9,629 bases of DNA from Cytophagales bacterium (GTDB taxonomy: Bacteria > Bacteroidota > Bacteroidia > Cytophagales > UBA9547): the NCBI GenBank assembly GCA_025360395.1, contig JANYCH010000294.1, positions 1 to 9,629 on the forward strand, read 5' to 3'. A program made the translations under genes and the position numbers. This document shows positions 1-6,307 of the stretch, in pieces (the stretch's first letter is position 1; the number at the start of each line of letters is the position of its first letter). The notes under the pieces are model-generated. The model worked only from the letters and a program-made list of their open reading frames with translations, had not been told where the DNA came from and made no database searches.

Positions 1-154
1 CGCCGACGATATTATTGTAAATCGTTTTTGTAATAACAATTCCACATATTAAAGCAAAAATTTGAGCAAAAAGATTGAAATTGATAGCTTCCCAGACTCT
101 CAAATTGATATTTATTTATTAAAGTTCAAGTCAAGGTTTGAGACCGTTGACAAC

Positions 155-182
155 CATAATTCATAATTCAACATTTATAATT
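155..182. repeat. Imperfect 7-bp tandem repeat, four units
   Basis: Four consecutive heptamers read CATAATT, CATAATT, CAACATT and TATAATT. The first two are identical, the third is diverged and the fourth differs at one base. The block sits about 30 bp upstream of the DUF58 start, so it overlaps or adjoins any -33 element. It may simply be a low-complexity AT-rich spacer. Confidence 0.5.
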
Positions 183-203
183 CCTTTTCTATTGCTATTT
201 TTG
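174..203 (+). promoter_or_regulatory. Candidate promoter of the DUF58-M48 unit, possibly leaderless
   Basis: TATTTTTG at 196-203 matches the Bacteroidota -7 consensus TAnnTTTG at every defined base. The best upstream partner is TTTA at 174-177, one base off TTTG and 18 bp away, slightly shorter than the usual 19-21. The -7 element ends 7 bp before the ATG at 211. If it is used, transcription would start at or within a few bases of the start codon and leave almost no 5' UTR. The weak -33 element keeps confidence low. Confidence 0.35.
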
Positions 204-210
204 CCTTTGA

Positions 211-1080
211 ATGAAAGAACTGCTTAAAAAGCTTAGGAAGTACGAAATACAAATTCGAAAGGCTATTAATAACCAGATGCAAGGCGACTTCCATTCGGTT
301 TTTAAAGGCTCAGGGATTGAGTTTGACGATGTTCGTACCTATCAGTATGGCGATGACATCCGTACCATTGACTGGAACGTGAGTGCCAAAGGGCATGGCA
401 TGTACGTAAAAACATTTAAAGAAGAAAAGGAACAGATCGTATTTTTTATCCTTGATGTTAGCGCGTCACAGGAAATAGGGCGCACAGGATTAAAAAAAAT
501 TGACATCGCCAAAGAAATAGCGGCCGTACTTTCTTTGTCAGCCCTGAGAGAAAGCAGCCAGGTAGGCATGCTTTGTTTCTCTGATGTGAAAGAAAAATAC
601 ATCAAGCCAGACAAGGGACAGAAACATGGCTACGAAATAATTTCTACGATCTATAAACTAAAGCCTTCTTCGCTTAAAACAGATTTGAATGAAGCAATAA
701 GATATACTTTGGGATTGATGAAGAAAAGAGCAGTCATAATCCTGATTTCAGATTTTATTGACGAAGGTTACCTGGATAACTTCAAACTGATGTGTAATAA
801 ACATGATGTTGTGGCAATCCAGTTGGCTGAATTAAGGGAAATGAGGTTCCCTATGCTGGGAATAATCCCTGTTTTTGACAAGGAGAGTAAAAGAACAGTT
901 TGGATGAATACTTCCTCTTTTTCATTCAGGAAAAGAATAAACAATACCTTTATAGAAAATCGGAAGAAATTGCAGGAAACCTGTAAGAAAAACAAGGCCA
1001 GCTATATCCAGATTCTTACCCATGAGGATTTCGTTCCGAAACTTGTAAAACTATTCCGTCACCGTAAACACATCGCCTAA
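211..1080 (+). CDS. DUF58 domain protein (vWA-like, MoxR-associated type)
   Basis: This 289-residue protein has the full DUF58 signature. A basic N-terminal helix is followed by the core motif at about residues 33-55, with G33, E37, F38, R42, G47-D48-D49, R51, D54 and W55. The vWA-like part carries a MIDAS-type D82-x-S84-x-S86 triad, with T157/D158 and D181 (ISDFID) as likely further metal-site residues. No signal peptide or membrane segment is visible, so it is probably cytoplasmic or peripheral. DUF58 proteins are commonly encoded beside MoxR AAA+ ATPases and are thought to act with them in chaperone-like or envelope roles; a moxR gene could lie left of the window but is not seen. The in-frame TGA just before the ATG fixes this as the first start, and family alignment supports it. 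The M48 protease gene follows after 13 bp, so the two are probably co-transcribed. The biochemical role is unknown. Confidence 0.9.
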   Translation: MKELLKKLRKYEIQIRKAINNQMQGDFHSVFKGSGIEFDDVRTYQYGDDIRTIDWNVSAKGHGMYVKTFKEEKEQIVFFILDVSASQEIGRTGLKKIDIAKEIAAVLSLSALRESSQVGMLCFSDVKEKYIKPDKGQKHGYEIISTIYKLKPSSLKTDLNEAIRYTLGLMKKRAVIILISDFIDEGYLDNFKLMCNKHDVVAIQLAELREMRFPMLGIIPVFDKESKRTVWMNTSSFSFRKRINNTFIENRKKLQETCKKNKASYIQILTHEDFVPKLVKLFRHRKHIA

Positions 1081-1093
1081 TTTTAACCTCTCC

Positions 1094-2350
1094 ATGTCTT
1101 CTGAAACTATATTTTTAATCATTGCCGGAATATTTGTATTTGATTTCATTTTTGAGCAAATCCTTGACTATCTTAATTTTACTACAATAAAGGATGTAAT
1201 TCCTGTTGAAGCCTTGGGAATCTATACCGCTGAAAAATATTCAGCATCTATTAGCTACCAGAAGGACAAGGCGCAATTCGGATTCATAAGTGCACTATTT
1301 GGCTTTATACTCTCTTCAATTATGCTTTTTGCTGGTGGTTTCGGAATGCTGGATGAATTTCTCCGGCAATACACTCAGCAACCGATTGTGCTTGCATTGG
1401 CTTATTTTGGAGTAATTTATATCGTTTCTGATTTGCTTTCATTGCCTCTTCAATATTATTCAACTTTTGTAATTGAAGAAAAACATGGTTTTAACAAAAC
1501 GACTGTCAAAACTTTTATCCTTGATAAAGTCAAAGGGTATTTATTGGCTATAGTGGTTGGTGGTGCTTTAATTTCCCTTTTATTAACACTTATCATCAAC
1601 TTAGGACAGAACTTCTGGATGGTTTTTTGGTTTATTGCCATTTGCCTTATGTTTTTCCTTAACATGTTCTACACTAGTTTGATACTTCCTTTATTCAACA
1701 AACTGACGCCATTGGAAGATGGTGAATTGAAATCTGCAATTGACGATTATTGCAAAAAAGAAGGTTTTCCGGGCACAAAGGTATTTGTTATTGATGGCTC
1801 CAAAAGAAGCAGTAAGGCAAACGCCTTCTTTTCAGGTTTTGGTTCTCAGAAAAAAGTGGTTTTGTACGATACATTAATTAACAATCATAGTATTGAAGAA
1901 TTAATCGCCATCCTTGCCCATGAAGTAGGACATTATAAAAAGAAACATATTGTTCAGGGATTTGTAGCCAGCATTTTTCAAATTGGATTCATGTTGTTTT
2001 CTCTTAGCCTTTTTGTTTTCAATGAAGACTTGTCAAAAGCATTGGGAGGAAAACAACTTTCTATCCACCTAAACCTGATCGCTTTTGGATTATTGTTTTC
2101 TCCAGTGTCAATAATTAGCGGTTTGCTGATGAGTTTGATCTCACGCAAAAATGAATTTGAGGCTGATGAGTTTGCTGCAAGGACTTATTCTGCACATTCT
2201 TTGGCGGACGCTCTTAAAAAATTGTCAGTAGACAATCTTAGCCACTTGACTCCGCATCCATTATATGTATTTTTTCATTATTCTCACCCTCCGGTTTTAG
2301 AAAGACTTAAGCGGCTATATACTTTAAAAGTAAGTTCTATCGCTGAATAA
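1094..2350 (+). CDS. M48 family membrane metalloprotease (Ste24/CAAX protease type)
   Basis: This 418-residue protein has the Ste24 layout. There are N-terminal membrane segments at about residues 5-22, 62-82, 98-118, 148-170 and 174-200, then a cytosolic-type catalytic block. The zinc motif HEVGH is at 276-280, with H276 and H280 as ligands and E277 as the catalytic base. The third ligand is probably E354 in the NEFEAD segment (353-358). The family-conserved SSKANAFFSGFG region is at 239-250, two further membrane segments lie at about 288-308 and 325-348, and a C-terminal SHPP motif is at 397-400. Eukaryotic members trim prenylated CAAX proteins; substrates of bacterial homologues are mostly unknown, and envelope protein quality control is a reasonable guess. 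The length is normal and all catalytic residues are present. The gene follows DUF58 by 13 bp, and its last 14 bases overlap the convergent DUF1501 gene. Confidence 0.93.
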   Translation: MSSETIFLIIAGIFVFDFIFEQILDYLNFTTIKDVIPVEALGIYTAEKYSASISYQKDKAQFGFISALFGFILSSIMLFAGGFGMLDEFLRQYTQQPIVLALAYFGVIYIVSDLLSLPLQYYSTFVIEEKHGFNKTTVKTFILDKVKGYLLAIVVGGALISLLLTLIINLGQNFWMVFWFIAICLMFFLNMFYTSLILPLFNKLTPLEDGELKSAIDDYCKKEGFPGTKVFVIDGSKRSSKANAFFSGFGSQKKVVLYDTLINNHSIEELIAILAHEVGHYKKKHIVQGFVASIFQIGFMLFSLSLFVFNEDLSKALGGKQLSIHLNLIAFGLLFSPVSIISGLLMSLISRKNEFEADEFAARTYSAHSLADALKKLSVDNLSHLTPHPLYVFFHYSHPPVLERLKRLYTLKVSSIAE

Positions 2351-3992
2351 TTATGGTCTTGCTTACTCTTTCTGTTCCTGTTTGTAAAGTATAAATATAA
2401 GATCCCGGGTTTAAGTCTTCTAAATTAATATCAACCGAATGCAAGCCTATTCCGGATGTTTCTTCAAAAATGGTTTTGACAACATTTCCGTTAGTATCAA
2501 AAAGTTTTAGACTGGCTTGCTTTTCTCCATTCAGGTAAAATGAAAATGTAGCTGAATTAACAGCAGGATTTGGGTAGCAGGAATTTAACCTGAATCTTTC
2601 ATTAAAAAATTCTGATTTGTCAATACCAACGGTTTGTGATACACAGGAAACTATATCGGCTTTCTTACTTGTGAAAGAATCAAATTTGGTCGCAACTAAT
2701 GCTTCAGGGCTTGCACCCATCCAATCCTGGACCAAGGCAGTAAATACTTGTCTGTAATCGTGTTGCATCCGTAGGTTCCCATTGTCAAGGTTGCTTAAAT
2801 CCGGATTTACACCAACTACACCGGGCTTCACACATTTTCCAAATACAAACATTGGTGCTGAAGTTCCATGGTCTGTACCATAACTTCCATTTGATTGCGC
2901 CCTTCTCCCAAATTCAGAAAAAGTAACAGACATAACCCTGTCTTCCAGGCTAAGGGCTTTTAAATCGTTTTGGAAAGCTTCCATAGCACCGGATATATGG
3001 TATAAAAGAGCTGCATGTCTTCCTACACTAGGGTCATAGGATTCTACCTGCTGGGCATGGGTATCAAATTTTGTTAAGCGAACCATGAAAACGCGGGTTT
3101 TACAACCTCCACTCAAAAGCCGTGCTATCATTTTTAGCTGAGGGGCCAATTCATTTTTTGAATAAGATGAAGGAGCTGTTGAATTATATGTGCTTGGATA
3201 AACTACACCTGAATTAGCACCCTTTTGATAAACGGCTTTTAGCCTGTCAGCGTATTTATTTGATTGTTTGTCTATATCGAGAATATATCTTAATTCTTCT
3301 CCATAATAAGTATCAGTAAGATTATCAGGAGGTTCAGTTCCGGTTGTTGTTATTAGATCAAAAAAGCCTTCAGGATCATTTATTGAAATAGACATTGGGA
3401 GTCCTGAATCCCTGTGAAAAATCAATGAAACGCCTGATCCAACCTCAATAGCAAGGGGGTCTTCCATCTCTGGATTTGGGTATTGTTCAGGGTAATTTGG
3501 ATAAGCTTTGTCCAAATATCTTCCAGCCCATCCAGAACCAATGTAGTCATTATAATCACCACCCATAAACCAGATATCCCTGCTCCTGAAATGAGATTGA
3601 TTTAAGTTTTCATATTCAACGCCCTGGACTATTGCCACTTTGCCCTGGTCATAAAGGTTCTTAATTCCCGTCATGGAAGGATGTAAACCTATTTTTGCAT
3701 TGTCGGGAAGAGTATTATCGAGATTAATATATTTACCTGCTCCGGTTTGTGGTATGGCAATATTGCTTCTCAAAGTATAATATTGACTGTATTGATTTAT
3801 AGGAACTAAAGTATTAAGCCCGTCATTACCGCCGTGAAGCTGTATCAAAACCAAAACTCTGTCGCTGTCAGGATTACTTGCCGCCAGTTGGAAAAATTCG
3901 TTTTCCTTTCCCAATAACCTTATTGGTATGCCACTCAATAAAATGGGTGCAGCAAGTATTGGTAGTTTTTGCAAAAAGTCTCTTCTCTTCAT
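2337..3992 (-). CDS. DUF1501 family protein with Tat-like signal and T9SS sorting domain
   Basis: This 551-residue protein starts MKRRDFLQK, close to the twin-arginine consensus (S/T-RR-x-F-L-K), followed by a hydrophobic stretch at about residues 9-27. The DUF1501 body has HGGNDGLN (53-60), HPSM (104-107), FDTHAQQ (309-315), SEFGRR (359-364) and GTDHG (372-376). These His/Asp-rich motifs fit the alkaline phosphatase/sulfatase-like fold to which the family is assigned, but no enzymatic activity is established. The last ~80 residues form a type-A-like T9SS C-terminal domain: YPNPA at 473-477, beta-rich repeats, a LNPGSYIYTLQTG segment (527-539) and a terminal KTIIIQR. The protein should therefore be exported and then passed through the outer membrane. 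The gene is 5 bp downstream of DUF1800, a common pairing, and is surely in the same operon. The start is supported by the signal sequence. Confidence 0.92.
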   Translation of the reverse strand: MKRRDFLQKLPILAAPILLSGIPIRLLGKENEFFQLAASNPDSDRVLVLIQLHGGNDGLNTLVPINQYSQYYTLRSNIAIPQTGAGKYINLDNTLPDNAKIGLHPSMTGIKNLYDQGKVAIVQGVEYENLNQSHFRSRDIWFMGGDYNDYIGSGWAGRYLDKAYPNYPEQYPNPEMEDPLAIEVGSGVSLIFHRDSGLPMSISINDPEGFFDLITTTGTEPPDNLTDTYYGEELRYILDIDKQSNKYADRLKAVYQKGANSGVVYPSTYNSTAPSSYSKNELAPQLKMIARLLSGGCKTRVFMVRLTKFDTHAQQVESYDPSVGRHAALLYHISGAMEAFQNDLKALSLEDRVMSVTFSEFGRRAQSNGSYGTDHGTSAPMFVFGKCVKPGVVGVNPDLSNLDNGNLRMQHDYRQVFTALVQDWMGASPEALVATKFDSFTSKKADIVSCVSQTVGIDKSEFFNERFRLNSCYPNPAVNSATFSFYLNGEKQASLKLFDTNGNVVKTIFEETSGIGLHSVDINLEDLNPGSYIYTLQTGTERVSKTIIIQR

Positions 3993-3997
3993 AAGGC

Positions 3998-5641
3998 TTA
4001 GCTTAACTGATATTCTGCAGATTGTAAAACTGCATTTAAAAATGCATTGATTTGTGTCCTTATTGCCATGTCATTTCCAGTAATCAGATAATTATTCCAT
4101 TCGTTTTTCCAATTTATAACAGAAAGGTTATCGAGCAGAATATTTTTAAAATAGGTTGTGCGGGCGTCTGTTATACTTTCTGGTAACAAATAATCTATTA
4201 ATTCTTTTGCCAAAAAGTTCCCATCAGAAGGATCAGAAATATTAGCTGTTTGTTTAACAAATTGTACCGAATCAATTTTTAAAGTTGAGTCTTTGCCCAT
4301 ATTGGTTTTTCCTTCTAATAGATACTGGGCAAACTGATATCTTCTGGCTAAAAAGTTGGGTGAGATCCAATTGCGATTATATAACGGAGCTTGAAAATAT
4401 GCGTCATATCCGGCAACATCGAGAGGTTCGTATAAATCAAATCCCTGATCTATCATTGCATCAATTACTGCTCCGACTTCAGTATAAAATGCTGCTAAAT
4501 TGGATGAAGAATCCGGCAAAGAAACCCCAAAGAATCTCATCATTCCAATAGTAACTTCCAGTGGCGATTTTATAATAGCACCTTTGGAATTGTTAGCAGT
4601 TATTATATCATCCTCATCAAAAAAGTGTTTTGATTTAAAAAGTAATTCAAAAACTGGTCTTAAAACATAATTGTTTGCGAGAAGTACGTCTGCCATTGGA
4701 GATATTACATTGGCTTCCACTTCATCTGTGATGCGGTAATAGACAAAAAACCTGTAAATTTTCCTGCATATATTAAGTGCAGTTGCCCTCTTTGAGAAAA
4801 TCATATCAACAAACTCTGTCAATTCCTGGGTTGCTGCGGCGATAGTGGCAAATGTCCCTGAAACTTCAAAAGGTTTAATTTGAAAATTGTCAAAAGCCGC
4901 ACTAAATGCTTTTGTTCCTGCATCGTGTTTGAATGCCAGGTTTGAACTGTTAACCTTTAGATGTCCTGTAGGAATTCCAGTAATGCTATCAATAGCAGAG
5001 TATGTAAAATCAGTATTCCATCCTGATAAAACTTTGGCTGCAGCCTGGATGTCTTGTTCCGTATAGGTAGTATAATTTCCAGCACCAATTTCCTGTCCTT
5101 TTCCTATCGTAAATAATTCTAAAAATTCCCTTGCAAAATTTTCATTGGGTTTTACATATTCATTTAAACGGTTGTCTAATAAAACCAGCATCCCATTGTC
5201 TATACAAATCTTGAATGCAAGTTCTTTGATATTTCCTGTTGAATATTGTCTTAATAATTGATTTTGATAATAAAGTGCACTACTCTTATCAATTACTACC
5301 CCAATGGCGGTAAAATTTGTATGTAGAAAAAAAGTAAGTTTTTCCGTGGCATTGGCCCCGGATTTATACATTAAACCATATAACCAGCTTCGGAAGTACT
5401 GTCTAAGATCAGACTCAGAACTGTTTTGAGAAGTTGGGACAATCCATGAATTGCCAGTTTTTAAATCAACAGGTGGCTTGGGTGCTGGCTGCGGACTTAA
5501 TAATATATCTAAAGCCTGAGAAATTGATTTAGTTGAGAAATCCTCAATTTCTGGTCTGGTTGCACCGAATGTTAACCTTCTTAATAAATGGGAGGCTTTT
5601 GATATACCCAGATTACCTGTAACTTCGTCTAATGCTGCCAT
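3998..5641 (-). CDS. DUF1800 family protein, partner of DUF1501
   Basis: This is a 547-residue protein from the ATG at 5641. A TTG five codons upstream would add a short unlikely leader (MIFFK) and is not preferred. DUF1800 motifs appear in order: HLLRRLTFGA (18-27), FLHTNF (105-110, matching the usual FWHNHF-like motif), NENFAREFLELFTIGKG (166-182), the YTEQD...LSGW block (193-208), FKHDAGTK (237-244), the NICRKIYRFF helix (290-299), IKSPLEV (357-363) and DLYEPLDVAGYD (402-413). The molecular function of the family is unknown; it regularly sits beside DUF1501, which suggests joint action. No signal peptide, lipobox or sorting domain is visible, although the partner protein is clearly exported. 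A promoter-like pair lies directly upstream, so this is the first gene of a two-gene minus-strand operon. Confidence 0.9.
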   Translation of the reverse strand: MAALDEVTGNLGISKASHLLRRLTFGATRPEIEDFSTKSISQALDILLSPQPAPKPPVDLKTGNSWIVPTSQNSSESDLRQYFRSWLYGLMYKSGANATEKLTFFLHTNFTAIGVVIDKSSALYYQNQLLRQYSTGNIKELAFKICIDNGMLVLLDNRLNEYVKPNENFAREFLELFTIGKGQEIGAGNYTTYTEQDIQAAAKVLSGWNTDFTYSAIDSITGIPTGHLKVNSSNLAFKHDAGTKAFSAAFDNFQIKPFEVSGTFATIAAATQELTEFVDMIFSKRATALNICRKIYRFFVYYRITDEVEANVISPMADVLLANNYVLRPVFELLFKSKHFFDEDDIITANNSKGAIIKSPLEVTIGMMRFFGVSLPDSSSNLAAFYTEVGAVIDAMIDQGFDLYEPLDVAGYDAYFQAPLYNRNWISPNFLARRYQFAQYLLEGKTNMGKDSTLKIDSVQFVKQTANISDPSDGNFLAKELIDYLLPESITDARTTYFKNILLDNLSVINWKNEWNNYLITGNDMAIRTQINAFLNAVLQSAEYQLS

Positions 5642-5663
5642 CTTAAAAAAAATCAATAATACC

Positions 5664-5695
5664 CGAATTTATATTTTATCTTTATAAAATTCAAA
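5664..5695 (-). promoter_or_regulatory. Candidate promoter of the DUF1800-DUF1501 operon
   Basis: Read on the minus strand, TTTG (complement of 5692-5695) and TAAATTCG (complement of 5664-5671) are separated by 20 bp. This fits the Bacteroidota TTTG-N19-21-TAnnTTTG pattern with one mismatch in the -7 box. The -7 box ends about 22 bp before the ATG at 5641, so a short 5' UTR is predicted. The region is AT-rich, so chance matches are possible. Confidence 0.45.
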
Positions 5696-5755
5696 TTTTT
5701 GGGCTCCTGGAAACGGCATGGTTTTTTAAAGTTCAGATATATTACCAGTGATTAA

Positions 5756-6157
5756 ATGGAAACCAACAAAATAAATTGCATCCTTCTAGTTGATGATGAT
5801 AACATTACCAACTATATAAATCAACGCTTGCTCAAGAAATTGCAACTTTCTGAAAATATTGTTACGGCCAACAATGGTGATGAAGCCCTGAAATTTATCC
5901 AGACCTACTGCAAAGAAAATAACAATTGTGGGCCAGAGCTTATTTTTATGGACGTGAATATGCCAGGTATGAAAGGTTTTGACTTTTTAGACGAATTTAA
6001 AAAAATAGAAATCTCTAATAGGGAGAGGATTAGAATAGTTGTAGTTTCAGCCTCGTCTGACGGTCCAGATAAGGGAAAGACCGAATTACTCGAACTTCCT
6101 TTTCTGACAAAACCATTAACAATTGATTCAATTAAAGAAGTTTTAGAACTTGTTTAA
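5756..6157 (+). CDS. Single-domain CheY-like response regulator
   Basis: This 133-residue protein is a stand-alone receiver domain. The acidic metal-binding residues are D13-D15 (LVDDDN). The predicted phosphoacceptor is D66 in FMDVNMP, the switch Ser is S98 (VVVSAS), and the conserved Lys is K119 in LTKP. No DNA-binding or enzymatic output domain follows, so signalling must be through protein-protein contact or a phosphorelay. No histidine kinase lies in the window. An in-frame TAA immediately precedes the ATG, which fixes the start. It is transcribed divergently from DUF1800, with 114 bp between the starts, and ends 150 bp before rimP; no convincing promoter or terminator of its own was found. 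Such orphan receivers are frequent in Bacteroidota and the partner cannot be deduced here. Confidence 0.93.
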   Translation: METNKINCILLVDDDNITNYINQRLLKKLQLSENIVTANNGDEALKFIQTYCKENNNCGPELIFMDVNMPGMKGFDFLDEFKKIEISNRERIRIVVVSASSDGPDKGKTELLELPFLTKPLTIDSIKEVLELV

Positions 6158-6210
6158 AGCCCTATTTTTTTGTTTCAGCCCATATCAGTGCATTCCCTCC
6201 AAGTTTTCCA

Positions 6211-6226
6211 TTTCAAATATTTGAAA
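6211..6226. repeat. Perfect 16-bp palindrome overlapping the rimP -33 element
   Basis: TTTCAAATATTTGAAA is identical to its reverse complement. It contains the TTTG (6220-6223) proposed as the -33 element. Outer arms TTTCC (6205-6209) and GGAAA (6230-6234) extend the dyad after a slightly asymmetric gap of 1 and 3 bases. Perfect dyads over promoter elements are typical operator layouts, but in AT-rich DNA this could be chance. The lack of G+C makes a terminator unlikely. Confidence 0.5.
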
Positions 6227-6250
6227 AAAGGAAATAATTGTCTATAATTG
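6220..6250 (+). promoter_or_regulatory. Candidate promoter of the rimP-nusA-infB operon
   Basis: TTTG at 6220-6223 and TATAATTG at 6243-6250 are spaced by 19 bp, matching the Bacteroidota TTTG / TAnnTTTG pattern with one mismatch. Transcription would begin near 6255-6258, giving a leader of roughly 50 nt before the rimP ATG. That leader contains the terminator-like hairpin described separately. Confidence 0.55.
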
Positions 6251-6276
6251 TAACCGATTTTAATTATTACCAAGTT

Positions 6277-6305
6277 GAGGGGAATTAAATCCCCTCTTTT
6301 GTTTT
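6277..6305 (+). promoter_or_regulatory. Terminator-like hairpin in the rimP leader (attenuator candidate)
   Basis: GAGGGGA (6277-6283) pairs with TCCCCTC (6290-6296) around a six-base loop, followed directly by TTTTGTTTT (6297-6305). This is the form of an intrinsic terminator: a short GC-rich stem and a T-tract. It lies downstream of the predicted promoter and ends two bases before the rimP ATG. It could terminate the preceding response-regulator transcript, attenuate the rimP operon, or structure the translation start. Its position in the leader favours a regulatory role. Confidence 0.65.
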
Positions 6306-6307
6306 AT

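Larger units (their letters stand above)
1..210. other. AT-rich intergenic region at left edge, no confident gene
   Basis: The plus strand has stop codons in all three frames within the first 55 bases, and no start-codon-led frame fits a gene. The minus strand has one frame open from 115 down to the window edge, which reads as a short hydrophobic peptide but has no ATG. The right part holds a 7-bp periodic AT-rich repeat (155-182) and a promoter-like element just before the DUF58 gene. The region is most likely the 5' flank of the DUF58 gene. Confidence 0.6.

Noticed and set aside
4285..4551. Plus-strand 88-codon frame inside DUF1800
   Set aside because: It lies wholly antisense to a well-supported gene and shows no domain or promoter of its own.
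5642..5656. TTG start extending DUF1800 by five residues
   Set aside because: The leader MIFFK comes from a run of T on the coding strand, is too short for a signal peptide, and an ATG follows at 5641.
5700..5755. Promoter for the response regulator
   Set aside because: TATATTAC at 5738-5745 has two mismatches to the -7 consensus and no TTTG at 19-21 bp upstream.
6158..6204. Terminator after the response regulator
   Set aside because: There is a T-run (TATTTTTTTG) but no GC-rich stem precedes it, so an intrinsic terminator is not supported.
6275..6307. TTG start giving an 11-residue longer RimP
   Set aside because: The extension is encoded by the hairpin and T-tract and does not resemble RimP N-termini; the ATG at 6308 gives a standard start (MQLKETL).
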